This document shows, one piece after another, positions 47,032-59,000 of a DNA stretch of 64,000 nt. Numbering within the stretch: position 1 is the stretch's first letter; each line of letters opens with the position of its first letter. The stretch is from Allodiplogaster sudhausi (taxonomy: Eukaryota; Nematoda; Chromadorea; Rhabditida; Diplogasteridae). The notes under the pieces were generated by a model. It saw only the letters and a list, made by a program, of their open reading frames with translations. It searched no databases and was not told the DNA's origin. The position numbers were made by a program, and so were the translations under genes. The stretch is from positions 2,616,501-2,680,500 of the forward strand of contig CALZFC010000021.1 in NCBI GenBank assembly GCA_945643635.1. The letters run 5' to 3'.

Positions 47032-49133
47032 ATATAGCGCATATTATGACAGGCTAAACCTTTGTGTTATTATTTTGCCTATACCGCCGTCCTCTTGAAA
47101 CATGCGCTCCTTTGCGTTACCCGGGTCACTATTATGTATAATTTGTAGGCGCTTCAAGTTAGTCGAGAAAATTTAAAAGGCGGCGTTATACATAAGCCTA
47201 CGTCCGAACTCCTCTAAGAGACTCAATATTCGCTTTCGGCTAATCTCGTTTAGAAGGGAGAACTGGCATGTAAATGAGTTGCGCTTAGGGTAGGAGGAGA
47301 AGGAGGGAGGCAGGTATCGGTACCAGATTCGGTTTGTATGTGTGGATGTGTGTCAGAGACAGTGGCGAAGAGGTGGGTCTGCAGGAGCAGGAATCAATGC
47401 ACTGAGTTGTGTCCCCCATTTTAATGTGGACTGCATTAATGGCAATGCTTATTAGCCGACTAATAACATGAATAGTTTTACTTGCCAGATATATTACAAA
47501 GCTAGTAAAAGCCACATTTCAATGGACAGATTGCGACGTACGGCAATCTGGTGGAGGCGAACGGGACATGGCAGTGCACGTTCCTCGACCTGCCCTCCTA
47601 CACGGTCTACTCGGCCACCGGCTCCTTCTTCATCCCGACGCTTGTCATGTTCTTCGTCTACTTTAAGATCTACCAGGCGTTCGCGAAGCATCGCGCTCGC
47701 CAGATCTACCGTCAGAAGGTAAGAGGGATTTGCACACATCTAAGGGGTGGATATGTACATCAATATGTCTGTATACATATGTACATACATACATAGATGA
47801 CGAGTATAACAAGAGAGCTAGGTATAATTGCGATGAGAAATTATCACGAATATATTGGTTGTAGATTCATGACTAAATTTCGACGTAATTTAATATGGTG
47901 CTCAAAAATATCTACGTAAATAATCTATTTAAAATAAAGATGTATGCATTCGGTTGAGAGACCGCGGAGAAATGTGAAAAAAGAATAAGCAAAACTAATC
48001 CAGACTTTTGATGCTTTTTTGAGTCGAACCTGTCATTCCCCACACACGACTCCTTGTCTCTCCTCTTTCCTGCTTTGTCCCTAGTCAAATCAGCAGCACA
48101 TTCACACATCTTTTGTCATGCAGAATATCATTTTTCTTCCTTTTCTTTTCTTTCTTTTCCTTTAATGCATGCAAACTTCAATAGTGGCTGCCCTGGGGCA
48201 TGACGTCTCAAAGCCGTTTCTAACGAAAGGCAAATTTGCAAAAATTGTTATTTTCTTTCCAAACGTACATATTTGACTTTTGATTTTCAAACAATAAAAC
48301 GATTCGGAGACAGCGTATAAATTATGTTTCCCTGTGCAATCAATGAATTCAAAAGATGAATAGAAAAGTGTTTATCTTGAAGATCACCTGAAAGTTTTAA
48401 AAAAGCGGATACAATGAACACTACTATCGATTAAATGACTCATATTGTGCAAAGGTACACCAATTTGATATGACGTCCTACTCAATGTGCCATATTTTAG
48501 CTCGCCGTCTCTTCTCATGTAAGCCAATCTTGTCTTTGCTACAAAGGTATGCTTCCTGAGAAACAAGTGTGCCAGTCTAGGAAGACTTCAATATTGCCTT
48601 TGTATGCATATGTTCACACTCACACACAAATACAAAGACACACACAAAGAATGAGAAGTAGAGAAAAGATCGAGTGATCTCGCACGAGAATAGGCTGAGA
48701 GACGATGCTCCAATTCATTTAACCAACCATCCTTCCTCTCTGCATGATCCTATGCACAGCCGGAAAGCTTGGCGCATCTATCAGCATGACGGAAGAATTT
48801 AACTAGTTTTGATTAAAAGAAGATGACCTAAGATGACCCATTTCGAATGCTCGTCTCTCTTGCCTCTGCACTTTGATTCGTGTGAGAGCAGATCTTAGCC
48901 GTGTGGAGATGTGCTTATGATGAACCGGCGTCGATAGCCTCTAGTCCGTGTGTGTGTCCCAGCATTCGTTGCGTTCTTTAAACAATCAATTAATCAATAG
49001 TCATAATGTGTACAATATCGCAAAGTGCACTTGCAAGTAGGCCATGGCCTTAACGTCTTCTCTTCTTTTCTTTCGTCTGCCCGACTAATCTTTGCTGGCT
49101 ACTAACGTCAAGTTCCCGACTTGTCGTTCTCTT

Positions 49134-49167
<34 letters not shown>

Positions 49168-52100
49168 GTTCCCACTCTCTCTCGTTCTCTCTCTCGTTCT
49201 CCCTCTCTCGTTCTCTCTCCGTCTAACCCAGTCACAATAAGAATACTTCATGTGCCTGAACTGATACTAACCCGCATGTCTCGTGTCATCCACCACACAC
49301 AGCACACCTCTCCAGCATATCAAAGTGGAGCTCGCTCCGCTTCGGCTTTTATCCATCTCATCTTCAATAATTTTCTAGAATACCTTACAAGTAGTGGCTC
49401 CTCATTCCTCTCTCCCCTCATCTCCCAATGTTTGAGTAGTGAAGCAATGCTTAGTTCTTGAGAAATGCTCGTGGAGTGACTTGCGGAGATAATGAGCAAG
49501 TAATTGTATACATATGCTCGGTAAAGATGTCAATGGATCTAGCCACCGAGAGGCAGAGGCATGCCGAGAGACATGCGACGGCCGAGTCAAGTCAGGGATT
49601 TATGGTGTACATCACAAGTATGTATATGAAAGATGTAGAAGTAATACGAACTCATATAACCTTGACTTGGCTTCGGCTTCAGCAATGTGGCATAACACTC
49701 TGCTTTTCTGCCTTAATGATCGATTACATATTCATTTCTAGGTCATCCGAAAACATATCGAGTCGACCATTCTGCATGAAATCAGTCATGTCCTCCCGAC
49801 TTCGGACGAGTTCGCCAAGGAGGAAGAGGACGAGGAAGAAGATAGTTAGCAATATTTATCTGAGACAATAAAAAATGGAGGCAACTTTATTGTCAACAAT
49901 CAACAAATCAATTATCACGAGTTGCATATATATATCTAACGTATATTATTTGCTGTTAATCTTCAAATCTGTCAAATAATATTTTCATAATTGAATTTTC
50001 AGCCGGCGACAGCTCGGGCAACGTCGAGAATGGGCTAACCAACAAGGAGGACATGAATGGGCCAATCGCTGAGGAAGACGAAGAACTCGAGGAGTCTTCC
50101 GGAGAGCTGCGACCCGCACCCGAGAACCCCACAGAAACTACGGTACGATCGGTCGCTGTTATCTTAAATGCACACCCCTGAAAACTAATACCAATCTATA
50201 ACGTAAAGAACACAATAATAAAATCCTTCTAGAAGAGAAATATCTATTTGAATCACTTGGGAAAACAACTTAAGAGAGCCTCATCTGTAAGACTCAAGGA
50301 GAGGTCCATACAGGCATGCCCTAGATGCAAGATGACGGATCCATACATTGAGAATGTGGTCAGGCATTACCAAGGACCTCTCTATTAACTTTTTGGGAAA
50401 ATTTTATTTTTATAAAAATTTTCTTTCCAGGAATACCTTAAAGTGTGCTAAAATTTTGAAAATTCATATCGGGCTTTAAAGTCAACATTTTTCACTACTC
50501 TTTTTTTTATTCGATTTCTCGTCGAATACTTACTAAAAAGTATATCAAGAGTCTTTCGAAAAGTTTTATTTTCGATATTAAATTTTGTCATGAATTTTTT
50601 TTTGCCATGAATTTTCGCTCGTTGAATACCTAAACCTCATTTGTGCATGGGATTTTTATTTCAGATTAAAGAGCATGAAAAACTGTACAAGAAACGGTCC
50701 AAGTTCAGTAAAATCTCTTTCCCACAAGCCTCGAAAAAGTAACCCGAATAGGAGCCACTCTCACCTGAGCGAATATGGTAATATGGTTACAACTTGCCAC
50801 ATTTGACAAGCTCACAGAAGCTAACTAGACAGTTTTATTCAGCATTTTATTCTCTACAAAAGGTGTCCATGACATTTTCATAAAACGCGCGTTTTATTGA
50901 TAAAAACTTGAAAATTCATTTTTCAAACATTTTGGAAAATAGCTGAAAACCTATTTCATGAAGTATAGTATGTACGAGCTTGCTGAAAACAATATCTCCG
51001 TAGCTGCATCTTGTAGAGCAGAAAATTCTACACAACATATAATCTCAACGCATTGTCTTGATTTCCCATTTGATACGAAAAGTTCATTTCAAATTCGCTG
51101 CTCGAGCTAAATTTGGCTTCGGGTGTCGTTTATAAATGAGTTATCTTTAGAAATCGATGTTTTCGTACAAAATAACAATCTTTTTCGTGTTCCTGGTATC
51201 GAACAACCCCTCTTGGGCAAATTCGGGGGAAATTTTTTTTTTCGACTTTTGACTTCCATTTCGCCATGGGCGGTCAAAAGCCGAAAAGAAAATTTCGAAA
51301 TGGGCGGAGTAAGATCGAAAAAAAAAATTTCCCCCGAATTTGCCCAAGAGGGGTTGTTCGATACCAGGAACACGAAAAAGATTGTTATTTTGTACGAAAA
51401 CATCGATTTCTAAAGATAACTCATTTATAAACGACACCCGAAGCCAAATTTAGCTCGAGCAGCGAATTTGAAATGAACTTTTCGTATCAAATGGGAAATC
51501 AAGACAATGCGTTGAGATTATATGTTGTGTAGAATTTTCTGCTCTACAAGATGCAGCTACGGAGATATTGTTTTCAGCAAGCTCGTACATACTATACTTC
51601 ATGAAATAGGTTTTCAGCTATTTTCCAAAATGTTTGAAAAATGAATTTTCAAGTTTTTATCAATAAAACGCGCGTTTTATGAAAATGTCATGGACACCTT
51701 TTTGTAGAGAATAAAATGCTGAATAAAACTGTCTAGTTAGCTTCTGTGAGCTTGTCAAATGTGGCAAGTTGTAACCATATTACCATATTCGCTCAGGTGA
51801 GAGTGGCTCCTATTCGGGTTACTTTTTCGAGGCTTGTGGGAAAGAGATTTTACTGAACTTGGACCGTTTCTTGTACAGTTTTTCATGCTCTTTAATCTGA
51901 AATAAAAATCCCATGCACAAATGAGGTTTAGGTATTCAACGAGCGAAAATTCATGGCAAAAAAAAATTCATGACAAAATTTAATATCGAAAATAAAACTT
52001 TTCGAAAGACTCTTGATATACTTTTTAGTAAGTATTCGACGAGAAATCGAATAAAAAAAAGAGTAGTGAAAAATGTTGACTTTAAAGCCCGATATGAATT

Positions 52101-53654
52101 TTCAAAATTTTAGCACACTTTAAGGTATTCCTGGAAAGAAAATTTTTATAAAAATAAATTTTCCCAATAAGTTAATAGAGAGGTAATTGGTAATGCCTGA
52201 CCACATTCTCAATGTATGGATCCGTCATCTTGCATCTAGGGCAGGGCCAACTGGAGCCTTACTGAGAGGCTCTCTTAATCAAATATACCAAATATGCCCA
52301 TATTTTGATAAGATGGATGCTCTGAAATGGTGCAGATGGCGACGGAGTGCGTGGAGCGAAGCTGCGGCGCGTCGCGGCCGAAACGAGCGGTTGCCTCGGT
52401 GCGAAGTCTGCCGCCTCCCGAGAAGTCTGTCAACTTCCAGAAGCCAAAGGCCAAGGCCACGCGCTCCATCGTCTCCATCTCGTACGAGAAGGTCCAGCGG
52501 CATAAGAGGAGGTCAGCTGAGCGTTCTCTTCTTCATCTTCCAACTTTCTCTCTCGCTATCGCTATCTATTCTCTTCCCTCCATTTCCTACCCTCTTTCCC
52601 CGTCTATCCAATTCTCACTTCGCTCTCTCACTCTCCCGCCTGCATCCCTCAAGTCGTCGCTTCTCGTTGCTGTGACATCTTCGTAGACTCCTTGAGACCA
52701 GCCATACTAAGAAAGTAGAAAGGTTGCATTCTGTTTCTGACATGTTCGCCACTGAAAAAAAGAACACGAAGTATGCCGCTATTTTAAGACGACTGCTTCG
52801 TTGCTCGGGAAAGAAGGACTAATTTAATAAATTACGCACGGGATCAAAAAAAAAATACTTTTTAATGTCATACATGTTCGTATTTGCGCAAAATTATAAA
52901 AAAAGAAAAATGATAATGATTAATAAAGGAAAGAGATTTACAAGCTTTTAAATTGTCGGGATGAAAGCAATAATAATTTTAATTTTGTGTGAAAACAGGA
53001 AGGAGCGCATGTACCGGAAGAGTCTGCAGCGCAAGCCGAAGGCCATCTCGGCAGCCAAGGAACGAAGGGGCGTGAAGGTGCTCGGCATCATTCTCGGCTG
53101 CTTCACCATCTGCTGGACGCCCTTCTTCATGTACGCAACACACCCTTTTCCATCTTCTTCCATATCACGCTTTCGCAAAGATTTCTATGAAGCAAATTAG
53201 AAAGGAAAACGATAAAGTTTATTCAAATAATTTTTAAAAGTAAATTTAAACCATTTATAGTATGTACGTGGTGGTGCAGTTCTGCAAGGAATCGTGTCAT
53301 GTGAATCCACATATCGAGATGTTCATCACGTGGCTGGGCTACTCCAACTCGGCCATGAATCCCATAATTTATACGGTTTGTCAATGTTTAAGACCAAATT
53401 AAAGGTGCATACATTTCACACAGCAATAAAGAAGATAATGTTCTTCGAAAATGCGTTGGGAAAGCAAACGCGTATTGGAATACAAATCTGTGAATTGATC
53501 CAGGAGTATTCGAAATAGTAGATAGTCGCTTTCGAACTCACTCAACGACAGCGAAATTTCCCATTTACAGGTGTTTAACCGTGACTATCAAATTGCGCTG
53601 AAGCGTCTGTTTACGAGTGATAAGAAGAATCCGCCATCAATAAGACCTGTTTAA
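45323..53654 (+). CDS. dop-3: D2-like dopamine / biogenic amine GPCR (DOP-3-like)
   Basis: Exons: 45323-45358, 45449-45562, 45679-45799, 46795-46982, 47530-47718, 49742-49844, 50003-50142, 52336-52511, 52999-53130, 53261-53375 and 53571-53654, about 465 codons with consistent phases. TM1 is [13 protein letters not shown]2 [17 protein letters not shown]3 is [22 protein letters not shown], shown in pieces: the amine-binding Asp of DILCS and the DRY motif. TM5 is [19 protein letters not shown]6 [12 protein letters not shown]7 NSAMNPIIY. The third intracellular loop (exons 6-8) is long and acidic, with [20 protein letters not shown], and the tail is short, as in Gi-coupled D2-like receptors. The loop block is what I associate with nematode DOP-3, from memory. 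Exon 1 is the least certain part; it would use a GC donor. An octopamine or tyramine receptor is the main alternative. Confidence 0.8.
46991..47030 (+). repeat. (TC)n microsatellite in amine receptor intron 4
   Basis: About 19 TC units beginning 8 bases after the donor of exon 4, so a long pyrimidine run sits almost on the 5' splice site. Confidence 0.9.
50274..52274. mobile_element. 2.0 kb palindromic (foldback) element in receptor intron 7
   Basis: The arms run from about 50274 to 51240 and from about 51305 to 52274 around a loop of roughly 70 bases. They appear nearly identical from the GCCCTAGATGCAAGATGACG word inward and diverge at the outer 50 bases. The outermost GAGAGCCTC is shared, and TTAA stands at each end (50270-50273, 52275-52278). 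Each arm contains an exon-like stretch after TTTATTTCAG (50664-50741 in the left arm) reading [19 protein letters not shown] and then a stop. The element fills most of the 2193-base intron between exons 7 and 8. Confidence 0.8.
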
Positions 53655-54245
53655 TCAATCAGCGATGGAATCTTAATCGTTGTGGCGCCGGAGATTTCAT
53701 GAAGGCGACAACAAATGCAGGATTATCTTTCAGTATCTAATGTTCTGTCCTCGATTGATCTCTCTTCTATAACTATGCTTTCTCATGTACAAAATCTACC
53801 TGTTGCCATGCTTGCATCAAACTGTTCTCAGGACATGAGAGCTGTCTTTAGTTTCAATATCAATTATTTATCAAAATTTATTGTAGTCAGTGTGTTGTTG
53901 CATGATTTGTTGTTGTTTTTTTCTCTCTCTTTTCTTAAGCTTGTTCACATGCCTGTGCCACATTGATCTGTCAATTTCTTATGTTTTACCAGGATTGTGT
54001 CAGGTTTCCTCAAGAGGATCGAATAATCATGATGGATTGTCCACAAAGGGTGTGCTTTAAAAATATATACATACTATATAATGCTTATGCAAAAAATAGC
54101 TGCATTCATTTGTACCTCACCTTTTGGAAGAGATTATACTTATTATCATTCCATACTTGCCAGAATATTCAGTCTTGCCCATCATTGGCCTAAAAAAAAA
54201 TATCGTTTTTTTTTTTTGCTTCTCTTTCTTTCATTCCTTTTTTAA

Positions 54246-54248
<3 letters not shown>

Positions 54249-54292
<44 letters not shown>
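54249..54292 (+). repeat. (TC)n microsatellite
   Basis: About 22 TC/TTTC units. Confidence 0.9.
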
Positions 54293-54293
<1 letters not shown>

Positions 54294-55578
54294 GTCTGAC
54301 GATCTCCACCCCATGTAAGATGTCATCGATCTTGTTCACTCGCGGGCTGTTTTTTCTTGACTCCATATTATCTCTTCTGAATAAATAATAAATAATATTC
54401 ACTTATACAAGAGCACAGCCTAAAAAATTAGATTTCTCTCTCATAATCTTTCTCTCTGCGGTTACTTTCTCCTTTTCTCCTACTCTTTCTTTCTCTCTAA
54501 CATCTAGTTGTTTTCTCGTCAAATCTTTCTAGATTCTCTCATTTAGCAACATAATTGCGAAAGGAACAAATAAATATACTATTTGATTTAAACAGTCCAT
54601 GCTTGAGAACTGAAATTAGTGGACAGGAGTAGAAATGAAGAAAGAAGTATTCAAAAGAAAGAGAGAAAAAGGCTGATGGTGAGAGAGTGAAAGAAAGAGA
54701 GAGAATAGAGGACTGATACGTACCATCAGCAACGCTGGTTACCGCTCGATTGGCCTTTTTCTTCCTTATCTTCGTTAGATTGCCTCTTTCGCCGTCTGTG
54801 CACTCTCATATCTCGCACTCTCTCCCATCTCTTTCCCATCTGTAAACTCAGCCATTCCAACAATTCCTTCATAATCGCTTCTCACCAGTCAGAAGCGTTA
54901 GCGATGTAAAACTATGCCCGATCGTCGCAATTTTTCCCCGTCTTTTTCTCCTCTTTTTAACTTCTCTCTCTCTGTCTGTCTCTCTCTCTCTCTCTCGTAA
55001 CTTTTCCATGTCCTTCCTACTCGTTTCTTTTTCCTTAGTTCGCGTTGTTGCAGGTGTCTAAAAGCTGTAGCCCCTGTCTTGTGGCAATCTGCAGCTGTAT
55101 CAGTCGCGATTCTTATTTTTCTCCTTCTCACACTGTCTCTCTTTCACTGTCTCTGATTCCTGTTTTTCCCACACTCTGTCATGGACTCCCCTTTTCTCTC
55201 AATAAAAAAACTATATGCAACTTTCTGCCAAAGTTGATTAAAGCTCGCAGCTCTTCCCTTACGCTCTCAAGATTCCATACAGTCATTCTCTCTAACAGAT
55301 CAAGCGCATGCTTATCCCCACATCTGCAGTGCCCATCTCCTTCTCTGTCTCACTCACACTCCCTACGTATCCCTCTCTTTCTCTCCCTTCCTCACTCTCT
55401 CCTCTCCATCTCTCTCGCTATTTCTCTCTCTCTCAGTATCTTTTCCGATATTCCTACCCTCTCATGGCCTCTAGTGCTGATAGCGGCTTCTTCTTCACAG
55501 GGTCATAAGCCCTCCGTCAGTCAAGGCACAGGGACCTCAGAATTTGGCCTATATTTTCACTCTCTACTTTGTGCTCTC

Positions 55579-55584
<6 letters not shown>

Positions 55585-55618
<34 letters not shown>
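55585..55618 (+). repeat. (TC)n microsatellite
   Basis: About 17 uninterrupted TC units. Confidence 0.9.
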
Positions 55619-55620
<2 letters not shown>

Positions 55621-56043
55621 CTCTCTCTCTCTTCCCCTCTCTCTCACTCTTCTTCTCTTTGTCTCTCCTTCACTCTTCCCTTTCCCACTCTTCTAATGTT
55701 GTCACTTCAATCCGTGGTCTCTCTCCCACTCTCGGCTTGTCATGGTTGCCGTGAGTGTCAAGCACTTTGCAAAAAGAGCCCCGTATGAATGTCTCCTCCT
55801 CCCTCCCATCTACATTCCATGAATGACTTGCATTGCTCTTCTAGCGAGTACTTCTTTCTCTCCCTCTCTCTTTCTCTCTCACTCTCTCCTTCGCTAATGA
55901 CTCATGCCTGCAGCTTATCATCAAGCTTCTTATCTTATCCGTTGTCATTTATCCAGCTTATTCTTGGCCGTGTCATGAATTCCTGGCCTAGACAATTAAA
56001 GGTTGAATTACTTTTGTGCAACGATTGTAATTTAAATTAGAGA

Positions 56044-59000
56044 ATGCGGCGCGCTGGTCGCTCGTCCACCGGAGAGAACGAGACGGCGGGCAAGGCGGTC
56101 ATCACAAACGTCCAGAATCAGCTGAAGAGGGGCTTCTTACCGGGTTCGTTTGTGCCTTCAAGTGATGTCATCAGTCGAGCGAGAGGATCAGTCAATTCAA
56201 TCGCTCTGGAATTCCTTCCATCAAATCTATCCTTATCATCATTTTGCACTTCTCGCTCTTTTCGCATTCTTTTCCACTCCCTGCTCTCTCTCTCTCATAC
56301 ATACACACACTCATTCTTCTGGGGTAGGCGAATATTGTAAGAAGAATTGGAAAATACGCTTTGCTGATCGTCTCCAGCTTGGAATTGTTCTGACTAAGAT
56401 TTCACAGCGACAATGAATTAGTCGTTTAGACATAAGAAATGTCGAGCATTCGTCTTCAAAACTGTCGGTTTGAAGAAGTCACAACATATCTTACTTTGTC
56501 CGTCACAAAGATTCTCTACTCAAAATGCAACAATTTTTCAATTTGCGATTTACTGTTTGTGTTATTTATTTCTTTTCTCCAATTCATTTAGCCGTGAAGA
56601 CCGTTGCCGACACATCGGCGGCCCTTCTGAAGGCGCATCTCGCGCTGCAGACAGCGGCCGAGGCACACATCGACGCACTCAAGGCACTCGTTGAGAGCGG
56701 AGAGGCAAGTCGCGTCATTTTCTTTCATTCATCTTGGCTGAAACGGTAGTATCTGCAGAATCTCCCAATTTATATAGCGATTCAATAATTAACTTCGCTT
56801 TTAATTCTTTATTCAAGAAAAGATATTTTATTTAGTTTTGGAGATTTTTTTATAGTTTTTCTTTCTATTCTTTCACCAGACGGCCGAAAAGGATGCTGAG
56901 AAACACGCCAAGGCGCTGAAGCGGCTGGCTCTCGACTATCAGAATTTGATCGATCTGCACAAGAAGACGGTTTGATCTTCACTTATAGGCTTCATTATAC
57001 ATACTTCATCTTTAAGTTAAAAAAATAACACATATGTATGTATGTCCATAGGCAATTTTTTGACACAAAATTAACCAATCTTTTAGTTGCCAAAGCTGAA
57101 CTATATTGCGACAAAAACTGCGACGCACAGTCAAGGCGAGAAAGACAAGCAAAGGGAACTGACGGGCGAGCATCTGGAGAGGGAGAAGGCGCTGCTCAAG
57201 GCGTTCAAGAAGGGCAGCAAGGTTTGCGAGCATTCCATTCTCTTTTTTTCTCCATTCCTCTCTCCTATCCACTCTTTCTAACTTTTTTTCTGTGTGTCTT
57301 TCTCTCTCTCCTTCTCTCTTTCTCTCTCTCTATCTCTGTATCTTCCGTTCTCTCTTTCTATTTTTCTCTATTCTCTATCTCCGTCTCTCTCATTATAGCC
57401 TGAATTTGCCGTTTCAACGATAAAGGAATGGCCTGGCAAGAGCCTCAAAATGTCTTTCTTCTAGGGAAGTGCATAGCACAATATCGATAAGCAGAACTGT
57501 TTTCGCCCTTCCCTCTCCTCTTCAAGCAAGCGAGTCATACACTCACTCACTGTATGCATACGCCTTTATTGACCCACCCATTCTGCCTGCAAGAAATGAG
57601 CACACTTTTTCTGACGTATGGCACTATTCTTTTTATTATTAAAAAAGACATTACCAGTTTCGCTTACACTTCTGTTTAATTCAAAATACGAAAAATGCGA
57701 CAGAATACATACATAAATGCCAATGTCAATGCCAATAATGCCATGTTCATCGAAGTTGGTAGCTTTCAAATGCTGTGATGACAAGCCGATAAAAGACGAC
57801 AGAAAGGCAAGCAATCCATGAAATGTCTTACATAGTTTTAAAATAGCGCTTTTCTCTAAAAAACATGTCTTTTGAATATTTTCTTATTTAAAGTATCTTT
57901 TTGTATGCTTGTTTTGAATAAAATAATGACAATTCAGGAGCCATTTTTATTCTTCCCTCGATTTCTCTTTCTTTTCCTTCTCTCTCTCTCAGGCATGCAC
58001 AACAAATAGTTGCAGAGCGACGAAGACTTAGCGGCGTTCTACGAGAAGGAGGCGGCGATGTTCGCGCGGCAGCAGGAGCATCGCTACAAGTTCTTCATCG
58101 AAACACATCTACAGTGGTTCCAGAGGTCTGAGCGGACTTTTACTTTCATCTTTTGATAGTTTTCTTCTTTTATTTATTATATTCACACTACTTTGAGAAT
58201 ATTAAGAAAGAATGCTTCAGCTATGCCCCACTCGTCGAGTTTGGCAACAAGCATCTTTCAAGCTCGAAAACTGTCGACAAGGTTCACTAACTGCCATTTA
58301 TTATGTTTTATTCTTCAAATACAACCATTACCAAAATTCAACAGCATCATGAACGCATTATAGTTGTGTGCAAAACAGATCTTGCCTATACGATGTATTT
58401 GCATACTTGCTCCCTCTACGGCAAGTTTTTAATGGAGACAGAAACTTAATCTCGAATTAGCGACTTTTGCCTGGGAAATTCGAATAGATTTGAGTTTGGT
58501 GCTCTTTTATTGACCGTGCATGACTGTCTGCGAAGAGCTGTGCATAGCTGTCAAGATTTATGTCGTCATGTATATTATGATTGGCTTTTTTTTCTGATTG
58601 TGAGATCTTCTACAATGTCCTTAAGGAGTATGGCGCCGTGACGAATGGCGATCGGACTGAGGAGGCGGCTTCCCCGACTCCGCCTGCCACGGAGAAGGAT
58701 GAAGTCGAGCAGATCAAGGAGAAGGAGGAGGAGAAGGAGAAGAAGGATGAAGCTGAGAGGACGCCGAAGGAAGAGACCGCAGTGCTCTCTTCGTCCACGC
58801 CTCCGCCTGTCGTTCGTGTTGTCTCTTTTTGCATGCACAGTTAATATGTGATCGATTCGTGTGTATATTTTTCTTATTATAATACGATTTGTCTGTAGGT
58901 TTTTTATTTATTCATGTAAAGTTAATTTTTTTTAATATACATACTTATCTCAAACATGCCAGGAAGAAGCAGAATATGCCGAGATCAAGAAGGAGGAGAA

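Larger units (their letters stand above)
53655..56043. other. Intergenic between amine receptor and BAR/SH3 gene
   Basis: Pyrimidine-rich, with (TC)n runs at 54249-54292 and 55585-55618. Open frames here are Ser/Leu-rich products of the repeats. No gene seen; it may hold 5' exons or the promoter of the next gene. Confidence 0.5.

Noticed and set aside
51107..51437. Overlapping ~96-codon frames on both strands at the palindrome centre
   Set aside because: Two of them encode the same protein because the DNA is a palindrome; no sign of real coding content.
55045..55788. 247-codon Ser/Leu-rich frame
   Set aside because: Product of (TC)n and CT-rich sequence; no domain, no splice support.
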